Positions 34,677 through 43,378 of a DNA stretch of 64,000 nt are shown piece by piece. The notes under the pieces were generated by a model. It was not told the origin of the DNA. It did not search any database and was given only the letters and a program-made list of their open reading frames with translations. The DNA is from an uncultured bacterium (GTDB taxonomy: Bacteria; Cyanobacteriota; Vampirovibrionia; Gastranaerophilales; JAILCC01). The stretch is from positions 1 to 64,000 of the forward strand of contig CASDUJ010000008.1 in NCBI GenBank assembly GCA_949283935.1, written 5' to 3'. Each line of letters opens with the position of its first letter. Position 1 is the stretch's first letter. A program made the translations under genes and the position numbers.

Positions 34677-36443
34677 CTACATAGATTCAGGAGCACTTAC
34701 TCCTAACAAATCAAAAGAATTTTTAAGAACAATTTTTATTGCAACAATTAAAGCAATTCTTGATTTAGTTAAATCTTTATTTTGAGTAATAATTCTTACA
34801 TTACTATAAAATTTGTGAAAATCTGAAGCTAAATCTTGCATATATTTAGCAATCATATAAGGAGCTCTATTTTTTACTGCAGAAAGAACTAAATCTTCAA
34901 AGTTATCAAGCATTTGAATAATATTTTTTGTAGAAATAATTTCGTTTTCATCGCAATTCCAAAGATTATTTATATTAATATTTTCTATGTTTGAAGTAAT
35001 TTTGTTTATTTCTGTTTGAGTAAATAATGGGGGTAAGGTATTTTTGTTAGTAATATCAAGTCTGGGTTTTGTTAAATTTCTTAAAATACTACAAGCTCTA
35101 GCATTTGCATATTGAACGTAAAAAACAGGATTTTCATCAGCTTTTGATTTTGCCAAATCAACGTCAAAATCCAAAGTAGTATTTATATCTCTCATAATCA
35201 TCCAAAATCTAGTAGCATCAACGCCAACTTCATCAACCAGTTCTTCTAAAGTAATCATTTTTTTTCTTTTTCCCATTCTAACTTGTTCATTGTTTATTAT
35301 TAAATTTACAAGTTGACCTAAAAGAACTTCTAAAGAATTTTTATCATAACCAAAAGCTTCAATAGCAGCTTTTATTCTAGGTACATATCCATGATGATCT
35401 GCTCCCCAAATATTTATAAGTTTGTCAAAGCCTCTTTTGAGTTTGTCTATGTGATAAGCAATATCTGCGCTGAGATAAGTATATGTTCCGTCTTTTTTTA
35501 TTAAAACTCTATCTTTTTCATCTTCAAAAGAACTGGATTTAAACCACAATGCATTATCTTCTTTATAAGTATTTCCTGTTTTTTCTAATTCTTCAAGACA
35601 ATTTATAACTTTTCCTGATTTATGAAGAGTTGTTTCAGAAAAATAGCTATCAAAAGAAACATTCAATTTATTCAAAAGATTTCTTTGTTCTTGTTCCATT
35701 TTGTTTTTAGCAAAATCAGACAATAAACTTTTTGTTTCATTATCAAAATTTTTGTTATTTTTTATTTGCTGACTTTCTTTTGGTTTTTCTTCTATAAATT
35801 CTTTTGCCGTTTTTATTAAATATTCTCCGGTATAAAAATTTTTAATATCATTTTCATCACTAGGAAAATTTATATTTTCTCCTAATTCTTGTAAAACTCT
35901 AATAAATAAAGAATGAGCAAGATTATTTATTTGATTACCTGCATCATTTATATAAAATTCTTGTGTTACAACATATCCAGATTTTTTTAAAAGATTAGCC
36001 AAAGCGCTACCCATAGCGGCCCATCTACCATGTCCAATATGCAAAGGACCAGTAGGATTAGCACTAACATATTCTAAGAGAACTTTTTGATTTTTACCAA
36101 AATTATTTGAACCGAAATTTTCTTTTTTATTTAATATGTTTTCTAAAGCTTTATTATAAAAAGAATTATTTAATTTAAAATTAACAAAGCAGCCGACAAT
36201 ATGTACTTCAAAATCTTTAGATACTAAAGCATTTTGAAGTTCTTGGGCAAGTATAACAGGATTTATTTTTGCTATTTTTGCATAAGGAGCTACATTAATA
36301 GAAAAATCACCAAAATTAGAATTTTTAGGTTTTTCAATAATTATAGAAATATCATTTATTGATTTTATATTTCCTAATTTATTTTCTTGAATTTTTTTGT
36401 TTATAGCTTCTTCTATTATTTTTCTTAATTGTTCTTTTAGCAT
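34677..36443 (-). CDS. argS: Arginyl-tRNA synthetase
   Basis: A 588-residue class I synthetase: Add1 N-terminal domain, HIGH as PTGPLHIGHGRWAAMGS (about 130-146), the KMSK-like VRMGKRKKMITLEEL near 395, and the C-terminal ALAS/anticodon helices (ENPVFYVQYANARACSIL). Length is usual. KMSK is MGKR, a variation common in ArgS. It starts nine bases after the HDOD gene. Confidence 0.96.
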   Translation of the reverse strand: MLKEQLRKIIEEAINKKIQENKLGNIKSINDISIIIEKPKNSNFGDFSINVAPYAKIAKINPVILAQELQNALVSKDFEVHIVGCFVNFKLNNSFYNKALENILNKKENFGSNNFGKNQKVLLEYVSANPTGPLHIGHGRWAAMGSALANLLKKSGYVVTQEFYINDAGNQINNLAHSLFIRVLQELGENINFPSDENDIKNFYTGEYLIKTAKEFIEEKPKESQQIKNNKNFDNETKSLLSDFAKNKMEQEQRNLLNKLNVSFDSYFSETTLHKSGKVINCLEELEKTGNTYKEDNALWFKSSSFEDEKDRVLIKKDGTYTYLSADIAYHIDKLKRGFDKLINIWGADHHGYVPRIKAAIEAFGYDKNSLEVLLGQLVNLIINNEQVRMGKRKKMITLEELVDEVGVDATRFWMIMRDINTTLDFDVDLAKSKADENPVFYVQYANARACSILRNLTKPRLDITNKNTLPPLFTQTEINKITSNIENININNLWNCDENEIISTKNIIQMLDNFEDLVLSAVKNRAPYMIAKYMQDLASDFHKFYSNVRIITQNKDLTKSRIALIVAIKIVLKNSFDLLGVSAPESM

Positions 36444-36452
36444 TTTTATTCC

Positions 36453-37262
36453 CTACAAACTATTTAAATTTAAAAGCAACATTCTTGCTCTATCTAATAC
36501 TTGTCTTCTAAAACCTTCTATATTGTTTATTTCAAAATCCAATTTTATTTTTATTTCTGGTTCTAAAATAGGATTTTTTATAGGATCTTGAACTATTCTG
36601 TCTGCTACATAGATAATACCGGCAGATGTTCTAAATTCACTAAATTGAGGTTTATGGTGATGTCTCATAACAGAAACAATTTGTTTAGGAAGTTGCCATC
36701 TATTCCCCAAAATATACCCTACTTCTGTATGATCAAAACCAAAAACCATTTTTTCTGCCATTAATATATCTGCACCACTTTTAGTTAGTCTTATAGCTTC
36801 ATATGCTTGTTTTCTATTATATAATTCAAAAACAATTTTTCCTAAATCATGCATAAGTCCTTGGGCAAAAAAATCATCACTATCGCTTCTTCCTAATTTT
36901 TTTGCGATAGTTTCTGCGGCAACAGCAGTATTAATTGCATGTTCCCAAAGATCCTTGCCTCCTTGGGTTGTCATCATAGGTTTCATTGCGCAAGAAAGAA
37001 TTATACTTTTTACTTCATTAAAACCTAACAAAGTTATAGATTGACCAACGGTTTGAATATTTTGAGATAAACCAAAATAAGGAGAATTTACTATTTTAAG
37101 TAATTCTGCAGTAATTGCATGATCATTTTCAATAGTTTTTGCCAAATCTCTGGCGCCAGAATTAGGATCTTTTATTACACTTAAAGCCTTTGTAACAACA
37201 TTAGGCATTGCAGGTAATTCTCTTAAAGAATTTATAACTCTTTTTATATCATCTACAGACAT
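36453..37262 (-). CDS. HDOD-domain signalling protein
   Basis: A protein of 269 residues filled by one HDOD domain: LRELPAMPNVVTKALSVI at the start, NSPYFGLSQNIQTVGQSITLLG, and a residual HD-like MHDLGKIVFEL near 130 with RHHHKP later. HDOD proteins lack normal phosphohydrolase activity and serve in signalling, often with chemotaxis or c-di-GMP. It has no receiver or output domain attached. Upstream of argS in the same direction. Confidence 0.9.
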   Translation of the reverse strand: MSVDDIKRVINSLRELPAMPNVVTKALSVIKDPNSGARDLAKTIENDHAITAELLKIVNSPYFGLSQNIQTVGQSITLLGFNEVKSIILSCAMKPMMTTQGGKDLWEHAINTAVAAETIAKKLGRSDSDDFFAQGLMHDLGKIVFELYNRKQAYEAIRLTKSGADILMAEKMVFGFDHTEVGYILGNRWQLPKQIVSVMRHHHKPQFSEFRTSAGIIYVADRIVQDPIKNPILEPEIKIKLDFEINNIEGFRRQVLDRARMLLLNLNSL

Positions 37263-37315
37263 TCTTAATCCTTTCTTTTATATTTTACACTGATAAATCT
37301 ATATTTGCTACAATT

Positions 37316-37344
37316 TTGTAAAAAGAAAAAAGAGTTTGTATAAA
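37316..37344 (+). promoter_or_regulatory. Putative promoter for the small genes at 37.4-37.9 kb
   Basis: TTGTAA (37316-37321) and TATAAA (37339-37344) with a 17-base spacer. Confidence 0.45.
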
Positions 37345-37381
37345 TATTGTCAGTTTTTAAATAGTAGTATAAACTTTTTAT

Positions 37382-37714
37382 ATGAAAAAATTTGTTTTTA
37401 TTTCATTTGTTTTTTTATTTTTTCTTCTAGTTTTGTTTTGCTCTCAAAATATTTCGAAAGAAAAAAATTTTTTTAACGAAAAAATAAACAATAATATAGA
37501 AACAACTTCTTATAAACATTTTAATGTTCCTCAAACAAAGATATTAAATAGATTTTTATCCAAAAAACAATTAAAACAAAATACTTATCCACATTTCTTT
37601 TTACAAGAAATAAAAAATATAAAATTTCCAAAATATTTAAAAATATTTTGGAATATATTTGTGTATAAAAAATTTTGCGAAATAAATTTTTATTTAACTC
37701 CAAGAGCTCCTTAA
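37382..37714 (+). CDS. Small exported protein of unknown function
   Basis: A 110-residue ORF with a strong signal-like N-terminus (FVFISFVFLFFLLVLFC) and a basic, Phe- and Lys-rich remainder. The Cys after the hydrophobic stretch is preceded by Phe, which is not a good lipobox. No Shine-Dalgarno is visible. A 26-base perfect inverted repeat (37626-37653) sits in the 3' half. Downstream lies a 42-codon ORF with a good ribosome site. Moderate support only. Confidence 0.45.
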   Translation: MKKFVFISFVFLFFLLVLFCSQNISKEKNFFNEKINNNIETTSYKHFNVPQTKILNRFLSKKQLKQNTYPHFFLQEIKNIKFPKYLKIFWNIFVYKKFCEINFYLTPRAP

Positions 37715-37760
37715 GTTTTGATAAAGGAAAAAAGTAAAAAGGAGAAAAAAGAGGTGTAAA

Positions 37761-37889
37761 ATGAAAACAAAAAATACAAAAGAAAACACTATAAAGTATA
37801 AACACGATCATAGTGAATTATTTAATATGTTAATTTTATCAATTGTTTTAATAGCAATTCTTGTTGGTTTAAATTTTTGGTTAAACTAA
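37761..37889 (+). CDS. 42-residue single-pass membrane microprotein
   Basis: Too short for routine calling, but GAGG lies six bases before ATG 37761. It has a charged N-terminus (KTKNTKENTIKYKHDH) and one clean membrane helix (MLILSIVLIAILVGLNFWL). Its TAA overlaps the stop of the antiporter gene by four bases. Possibly a regulator or subunit of a membrane protein; no family recognised. Confidence 0.6.
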   Translation: MKTKNTKENTIKYKHDHSELFNMLILSIVLIAILVGLNFWLN

Positions 37890-39571
37890 AAATTTTCTAA
37901 ATCAATATTTTCATTAGAAGAGCCCATTTCTTTTAAAATATAATTTGAAAGAGAGCGGGCTACTTCTTTTTCTCCAGAAAAAACAACATCAACACCTTTT
38001 TCTTTTAATTTTTCAGCTTCTTTTGAATAAGAAGTATGAATTAAAATTTTAACTTTAGGATTTAAAGACCGAGCAACTTCTACAATATCTTTAGCAGGTG
38101 CTGCAGCAGAAGAAATCACCAAAGCAGAAGCACATTCTATACCAGAATACGAAAGAATTTCTCTTTGGCTAGCATCTCCATGAACAGCAAATAATCCTGT
38201 AATATTATTTTTGTGTATTTCTCTAACTGTTTTTATGTTCATTTCAATTACAATTACATCTGCTCCATTTTTAAGCATAATAGGAGCAATAGTCCTTCCG
38301 ACAGGACCAAAACCAACTAAAATTACACTATCTTTTTCTAAATTACAAACAGGAACAATTTCTGTTTCACTATGTTTTATATTTCCAATATTTTTACTTT
38401 TTAAAAATTTTGTAAAAGGATTTATTGTTTTAAATAATAAACCATTTATTGTTATAGAAATTAAAGCAGCAACAATAATAGGATTAGCAAATTCTTCAGG
38501 TAAAACTTTTAAAGATATTCCAAGAGCAATTAAAATAAAAGAAAATTCTCCAATTTGTGCAAGAACTATTCCAACACTTAATGCTTTTTTCAAAGATTGT
38601 TTCATAAGAAGAACAACAGAAAAAGCAATTAACGGTTTGATAATTAACACAATAAAAAGAGTTAAAAAAATAAGACTCAAATCTCCTTTTATAGTAAAGG
38701 GATTAAACATCATTCCAACTGAAACAAAAAATAAAACAGCAAAAGCATCCCTCATTGGTAGAGCTTCGGATGCAGCTCTAGCGCTAAATTCCGATTGCCC
38801 AATAACCATTCCTGCAAGAAAAGCTCCCAAAGCCATTGAAGCTCCAAAAAAAACAGACGCACCCAAAGAAATGCCCAGAGCTAAAACTAACACGGCAAGA
38901 GTAAACAAATCCCTTGTTCCTGTTTTTGCAATATAATTCAAAATCCAAGGTAAAATTTTTTGACCAATATAAAGAGTAAAAAATACTAAAAGTAAAAGTT
39001 TTAAAAGAGTTATTCCCAAAACAGCAAAAAAATTTTGATTAGCAGAATTAGAAAAAATAGCAGGAAGTAAAACTAAAACTAAAATTGTAAATAAATCTTC
39101 GACAACCAACCAGCCAACGGCTGTGTGACCGGTTGGAGTATGTAAAGCTTTATTGTCCGATAAAATTCTCATTAAAACAACAGTACTTGCAACAGAAAGA
39201 GATATTCCATAAACCCAACCTGCATTAAAAGAGAAACCCAAGAAATAATGCAAAAATAAAAAGCCCGCAAGACTGGTAAAAATTATTTGGGTAATAGCAC
39301 CAAAAACAGCTACATTTTTAACAGCTATCAAATCTTTTAAGTGAAATTTTAAACCCACGCCAAACATTAAAAGAATAACACCAATTTCTGCAAATTGATA
39401 AGCTACATCAATATTTGCTGTAAAAATAGGCGTATACGGTCCCACTAAAATTCCAGCTAAAAGATACCCAACAATTGGAGAAAATTTAAATTTCTGAGCA
39501 ATAAAGCCCAAAACTAAGGCAAAAGTAAGACACAAAGATAAAGTAATCAATAAATCAATGCTATGATTCAT
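37886..39571 (-). CDS. Kef/CPA2-type cation:proton antiporter with TrkA-N domain
   Basis: The 561-residue protein has about 12 membrane segments in residues 1-380 (VGYLLAGILVGPYTP, HTAVGWLVVEDLFTILVLVLLP, FLAGMVIGQSEFS) typical of CPA2, then a Rossmann TrkA-N domain from about 410 (VILVGFGPVGRTIAP). Family members (KefB/KefC, YbaL) exchange K+ or Na+ for protons and are gated by nucleotide or glutathione. No ancillary KefF/KefG gene is next to it. Confidence 0.9.
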   Translation of the reverse strand: MNHSIDLLITLSLCLTFALVLGFIAQKFKFSPIVGYLLAGILVGPYTPIFTANIDVAYQFAEIGVILLMFGVGLKFHLKDLIAVKNVAVFGAITQIIFTSLAGFLFLHYFLGFSFNAGWVYGISLSVASTVVLMRILSDNKALHTPTGHTAVGWLVVEDLFTILVLVLLPAIFSNSANQNFFAVLGITLLKLLLLVFFTLYIGQKILPWILNYIAKTGTRDLFTLAVLVLALGISLGASVFFGASMALGAFLAGMVIGQSEFSARAASEALPMRDAFAVLFFVSVGMMFNPFTIKGDLSLIFLTLFIVLIIKPLIAFSVVLLMKQSLKKALSVGIVLAQIGEFSFILIALGISLKVLPEEFANPIIVAALISITINGLLFKTINPFTKFLKSKNIGNIKHSETEIVPVCNLEKDSVILVGFGPVGRTIAPIMLKNGADVIVIEMNIKTVREIHKNNITGLFAVHGDASQREILSYSGIECASALVISSAAAPAKDIVEVARSLNPKVKILIHTSYSKEAEKLKEKGVDVVFSGEKEVARSLSNYILKEMGSSNENIDLENF

Positions 39572-39626
39572 AAAAAAATTATATTACATAAAACAAAACT
39601 TATGCAATATACATCTAAAAACTATA

Positions 39627-40886
39627 TCACGAAAAATGTTTAAAAATTAAAGAGACATTTTGACCGCCAAACCCAAAAGAATTGGACATAACTACGTTTA
39701 AATTTGCCTTTTGTGCTTGGTTAGGAACCAAATTCATTCCCTCAGGGATTTCATCATCGGGATTATCAAGATTTATTGTAGGAGGAATTATTCCGTTCTC
39801 CATAGCTTTTATACTTGCAATAGCTTCAACTCCGCCTGCTGCACCAAGCATGTGTCCGTGCATACTTTTAGTAGAACTTAAGGCCAATCCATTTGTGGCA
39901 TAATTACCAAATACTTTAACAACTCCATTTATTTCTGCTATGTCTCCTGTTGGAGTACTTGTTCCGTGAGTATTTATATAGTTTACATCTTCTGGTATTA
40001 AATTTGCGTCGTTAAGAGCATTTTGCATTGCTCTTGCAGCTCCTTCTCCATCAGGAGATGGAGCGACCATATCATAGGCATCACAACTGGTTCCATAACC
40101 AACAAGTTCACAATATATTTTTGCTCCACGTTTTTTGGCATGTTCTAGTTCTTCTAAAATTATTACGCCAGCACCTTCAGACATTACAAAACCATCTCTG
40201 TCTTTGTCATAAGGTCTACTAGCTTTTTGGGGTTCATCATTTCTTTTAGAAAGGGTTCTGGCTGCTCCAAAAGCTCCAATACCTATGTCACATATTGCTG
40301 CTTCTGTTCCACCTGTTATCATAACATCTGCATCACCATACAAAATTGTACGATAAGATTCTCCTATAGAATGTCCTCCTGTAGCACAAGCACTAACGAT
40401 TGCCATATTAGGTCCTTTTGCGTTGTGTTTAATGGCAATAAGTCCTGAGGACATATTTACTATCATCATAGGAACAGTAAAAGGACTACATTTTATAGGT
40501 CCTTTTTCAAGAATTGCTTTGTGATTTTTTTGTATAGAAATTAATCCCCCTGAACCAGAACTTACAAAAACTCCCAAACGAAAAGGACTTGTATTGTCTT
40601 GTGTTATTTTCGCATCATTTATTGCTTCCATAGCTGCAATCAAAGCAAATTGTGCCGAACGATCTATTCTTTTAATTTCTTTAGGATCAAGATATTTTGT
40701 TGGATCAAATTCTGAAAATTCTCCGCAAAGTTTTGTAGGATTTATTTCATAATTGTACAACACGGAAGTATTTTTGATGCAACTATTACCATTTTTAATA
40801 TTGTTCCAAAAAGTTTCGACACCGACTCCATAAGGAGTTACGGTGCCTAAACCTGTTACAACAACTCTTTTAGACTTATTGTACAT
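39627..40886 (-). CDS. fabF: 3-oxoacyl-ACP synthase II
   Basis: A 419-residue condensing enzyme with the Cys-His-His triad: SACATGGHSIGES (Cys near 165), NTHGTSTPTGD, and STKSMHGHMLGAAGG, plus the GFGGQN end. It elongates acyl-ACP in fatty acid synthesis. AAGGA precedes the ATG. It starts 19 bases after acpP, a typical acpP-fabF pair, while fabG, fabD and plsX lie at 58.7-61.4 kb. Confidence 0.97.
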   Translation of the reverse strand: MYNKSKRVVVTGLGTVTPYGVGVETFWNNIKNGNSCIKNTSVLYNYEINPTKLCGEFSEFDPTKYLDPKEIKRIDRSAQFALIAAMEAINDAKITQDNTSPFRLGVFVSSGSGGLISIQKNHKAILEKGPIKCSPFTVPMMIVNMSSGLIAIKHNAKGPNMAIVSACATGGHSIGESYRTILYGDADVMITGGTEAAICDIGIGAFGAARTLSKRNDEPQKASRPYDKDRDGFVMSEGAGVIILEELEHAKKRGAKIYCELVGYGTSCDAYDMVAPSPDGEGAARAMQNALNDANLIPEDVNYINTHGTSTPTGDIAEINGVVKVFGNYATNGLALSSTKSMHGHMLGAAGGVEAIASIKAMENGIIPPTINLDNPDDEIPEGMNLVPNQAQKANLNVVMSNSFGFGGQNVSLIFKHFS

Positions 40887-40905
40887 AAATGTTCCTTAAA
40901 ACAAA

Positions 40906-41139
40906 TTATGAATGACTTTCGATATAATCTACAGCATCTTTAACTGTTTGAATTTTTTCAGCTTCTTCATCAGGAATTTCAATTCCAAATTCTTCTTCAA
41001 AAGCCATAACCAATTCTACAGTATCTAAAGAATCTGCACCAAGATCAGTTGTGAAACTAGCTGTTTCAACTACTTGTGCTTCGTCAACACTTAGTTGGTC
41101 AACAATAACTTTTTTCACTCTTTCTAAAACATTACTCAT
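40906..41139 (-). CDS. acpP: Acyl carrier protein
   Basis: 77 residues, acidic, with the phosphopantetheine site [18 protein letters not shown] (Ser near 37). Carries acyl chains for FabF, FabG and FabD, and for the LpxB and PlsX routes. First gene of the acpP-fabF operon. Confidence 0.97.
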   Translation of the reverse strand: MSNVLERVKKVIVDQLSVDEAQVVETASFTTDLGADSLDTVELVMAFEEEFGIEIPDEEAEKIQTVKDAVDYIESHS

Positions 41140-41343
41140 TTTCTTTCCCTCATTTATTCTAAAAAAATAGTTTTCGTACGCTAAATATTAAATTACAAAA
41201 ACACAAAATTTGCAAATTTGTTAAGATAAAAAGTCAAAACTTGTTACCTAACCTAAATGTATAAAATAATTTTACCTTGTTTACTAATTTGCAAAAACTT
41301 TTTCCCATAGACAATAAAAATGTGAATTTTTTAGGAGAAAATT

Positions 41344-41880
41344 ATGGAAAATAACGAACAAAATACAAATAAAAACAAAGAAAAAAAAGCAAAAAAAGAA
41401 TGCAAAAAATTATTAATGGTAGCAATAATGTCTTTTTTAGGTTCATTTTTAGCTTTTTATGTTTTAATGCATCAAACAATACTTCATTATTTTTCACCTA
41501 TCAGAAATGATATACTAAGAAATGAACGTCGTTTAATTCATGATTTTAATAAAGATGCCCAAAAATTTATAGGTATACCCAAAAAAGAATTTAGACATTT
41601 TAAAAATAAAATATCTGCTATTCAAACTGAAAAATACGAAGATGCTTACGTAATAGTTGTTGATTTAAAGCAATTTAATAACAATGAAAACAATATTCGT
41701 TTTAATATAAATGGCAATATGGTAACTGTTTCAGGTAATGTAATTAAAGACAAACATAACAAAGAAAATGCTTATTTCTTTACAGAAACCTTTGAAATTC
41801 CCGAAAAAATAAATATGGAAGAAATTAAAAAAGAAAAAATAGGCAATAAATATATAATAACACTACCAATAGAATATTAA
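41344..41880 (+). CDS. Membrane-tethered protein with Hsp20/alpha-crystallin-like domain
   Basis: A 178-residue protein: a Lys-rich cytosolic start, one membrane helix (LLMVAIMSFLGSFLAFYVLM, about 23-42), a spacer, then residues 95-178 with the beta pattern of small heat-shock proteins: DAYVIVVDLKQF, NNIRFNINGNMVTVSG, FFTETFEIPEKINMEEIK, NKYIITLPI. The F-x-x-x-F-x-I-P-x-x-I and I-T-L-P parts are the family hallmarks. Soluble Hsp20 has no such anchor. TAGGAGA lies seven bases before the ATG. Orientation across the membrane is uncertain. Confidence 0.72.
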   Translation: MENNEQNTNKNKEKKAKKECKKLLMVAIMSFLGSFLAFYVLMHQTILHYFSPIRNDILRNERRLIHDFNKDAQKFIGIPKKEFRHFKNKISAIQTEKYEDAYVIVVDLKQFNNNENNIRFNINGNMVTVSGNVIKDKHNKENAYFFTETFEIPEKINMEEIKKEKIGNKYIITLPIEY

Positions 41881-41898
41881 TATAAATACCCGATAATT

Positions 41899-41930
41899 TT
41901 TAGGGTTGATTGTTTCAACCCTAAATTTTT
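41899..41930. terminator. Bidirectional intrinsic terminator
   Basis: TTTAGGGTTGA (41899-41909) pairs with TCAACCCTAAA (41915-41925) over 11 pairs with a 5-nt loop; T-rich on both strands. It ends the Hsp20-like gene on + and, because its right arm runs into the last codons of the minus-strand gene at 41921, ends that one too. Confidence 0.85.
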
Positions 41931-42991
41931 ATTTTGGCATAATTTATAAATTTGATTTTGTTTTTTGAATTTTTTGAAAAATAAAAATTTTCATCTTCAA
42001 TTTTTTGGGCTTTATTTAAAGTCAAAAGTCTATTTAATCTCTTTTTGTTGTTTTCATTAAGATTCAAAAAAAAGATTTGACTTTGATTCATAAAACTAAA
42101 ATTTGACGAAGATATTTCATTGGTATTAAGCCAATTGTTTTGTTGTAAAATTTTAGATGTCTTTTTAGTAATATTTGCTGGTTCTGTTAAAAAATAACCT
42201 TCATTTTGTATTCTAATAGAATTTACATATTCAAAAATTTGCAAATATTTTTCAATATTTAAACAGAAAATATTGTCAGAACAATAATTAATTTTAAAGG
42301 AAAATTCAATGTTTTTCTTTAAACATTCTTGAAAAAATTCATTAGATGGAGTAATAATTTTTTCCAAAGAAAAATGATCGCAAAAATCTTTATCAGTAAA
42401 ACAACTAATGTTTAATCTGTCTATTTGAGATAATTGTTCTGATAATTTTAGTTTGTCCATTTCAAAAATACAATTTGTAAAAAAATCAAAAGAATTTTCT
42501 TTTGAAAACAAACATTTAGGCTTACTTTCAAAAAATTGTAAAAGCTTATCCACGTATTTGTTAAAATCTTGATTGTTTGTTTTGAAAAAATCAAAAAGTA
42601 AAATATTTTTAAAATTTTCTTTCAAAAGATTACAAATACTATTATTGAAACTACTTTTATTTAAAATTAAAAAAGAATCCTTGAAAAAACTATGAACACA
42701 AGGAACATATTCATTAAAATCACAACGTAATTTGTAATAACTCGTTTCTTCGAATAACTCTTTTGTTGCTATATGTTTTTCTTTCATCCAACAAGTAATA
42801 TTTTTTATGTTTGTCAAATTACAAAATTCATTAAATTCTGAAAGTAATTGCATCAAAGACAAAATGGTGTCAAGTTTTTTGACATTAATAAAATAAACAT
42901 AGCCTTGATAGACAGCTATCATATTAGATTCAATATGCAAAAAATTTCCTATAGGTGTAAGTGTTTTAATATTTAAATTAATTGTGTGCAT
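41921..42991 (-). CDS. Unknown Phe/Cys/Asn-rich 356-residue protein
   Basis: A long open frame without membrane segment, signal peptide or known motif. It has a beta-like start (INLNIKTLTPIGNFLHIES, QGYVYFINVKK), then mostly helical sequence with many Phe, Asn, Lys and scattered Cys (about a dozen, unpaired in CxxC style). AT-rich codons like its surroundings. It looks like a lineage-specific gene; no function can be suggested. Confidence 0.6.
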   Translation of the reverse strand: MHTINLNIKTLTPIGNFLHIESNMIAVYQGYVYFINVKKLDTILSLMQLLSEFNEFCNLTNIKNITCWMKEKHIATKELFEETSYYKLRCDFNEYVPCVHSFFKDSFLILNKSSFNNSICNLLKENFKNILLFDFFKTNNQDFNKYVDKLLQFFESKPKCLFSKENSFDFFTNCIFEMDKLKLSEQLSQIDRLNISCFTDKDFCDHFSLEKIITPSNEFFQECLKKNIEFSFKINYCSDNIFCLNIEKYLQIFEYVNSIRIQNEGYFLTEPANITKKTSKILQQNNWLNTNEISSSNFSFMNQSQIFFLNLNENNKKRLNRLLTLNKAQKIEDENFYFSKNSKNKIKFINYAKIKI

Positions 42992-43213
42992 AGTTTTTTT
43001 TCTTTGTATATGACTTTAACCAAATATGCACTAGAAAAATTAATATATTTTCGGTTTATTTTTATTTTTGAAAATTTTTTTGCAAATTTTAAAAATTTAA
43101 GCAATTTTTTCTTCAAAAAAAACTTTAATAATATACAGGGAATAAATTAGGAAAAACAAACGTTTTTATTCTTGTAAACAAAAACAAATACCAATAATAT
43201 GGTAATAGCTCAG

Positions 43214-43294
43214 TTGCTAATATAAAAAACAATGTATAATCTCTCTCTATTTCTCTCTCTCTATTTCAAGCTCTCTTTAAAGAGCTTTTTTTTT
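43214..43294 (+). ncRNA. Candidate CU-rich small RNA with promoter and terminator
   Basis: This lies in the 387-base gap 42992-43378, the rest of which shows no gene or other feature. TTGCTA (43214-43219) and a perfect TATAAT (43235-43240), 15 bases apart, would start an RNA near 43247. The following bases are almost pure pyrimidine: CTCTCTCTATTT twice in tandem (43241-43266). It ends with a seven-pair hairpin (43268-43274 with 43281-43287) and eight Ts. The RNA would be about 45 to 50 nt. A CU-rich stretch could pair with GA-rich ribosome-binding sites (inference). The 15-base spacer is short. Confidence 0.5.
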
Positions 43295-43378
43295 GCATAA
43301 AACTTTATATTTTATTTATTTGACTTTAATATTGCTATTTATTTATTATAAAGAAAGTTGGTAATATTTGAGGAAAAA

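Noticed and set aside
38211-38936. A 241-codon + strand open frame opposite the antiporter
   Set aside because: Antisense shadow; the minus-strand antiporter has clear domains throughout.
43201-43216. Sequence resembling a tRNA D-arm (GGTAATAGCTCAGTTG)
   Set aside because: No acceptor, anticodon or T arm follows; the next bases are a promoter and a pyrimidine run. Treated as coincidence or a decayed fragment.
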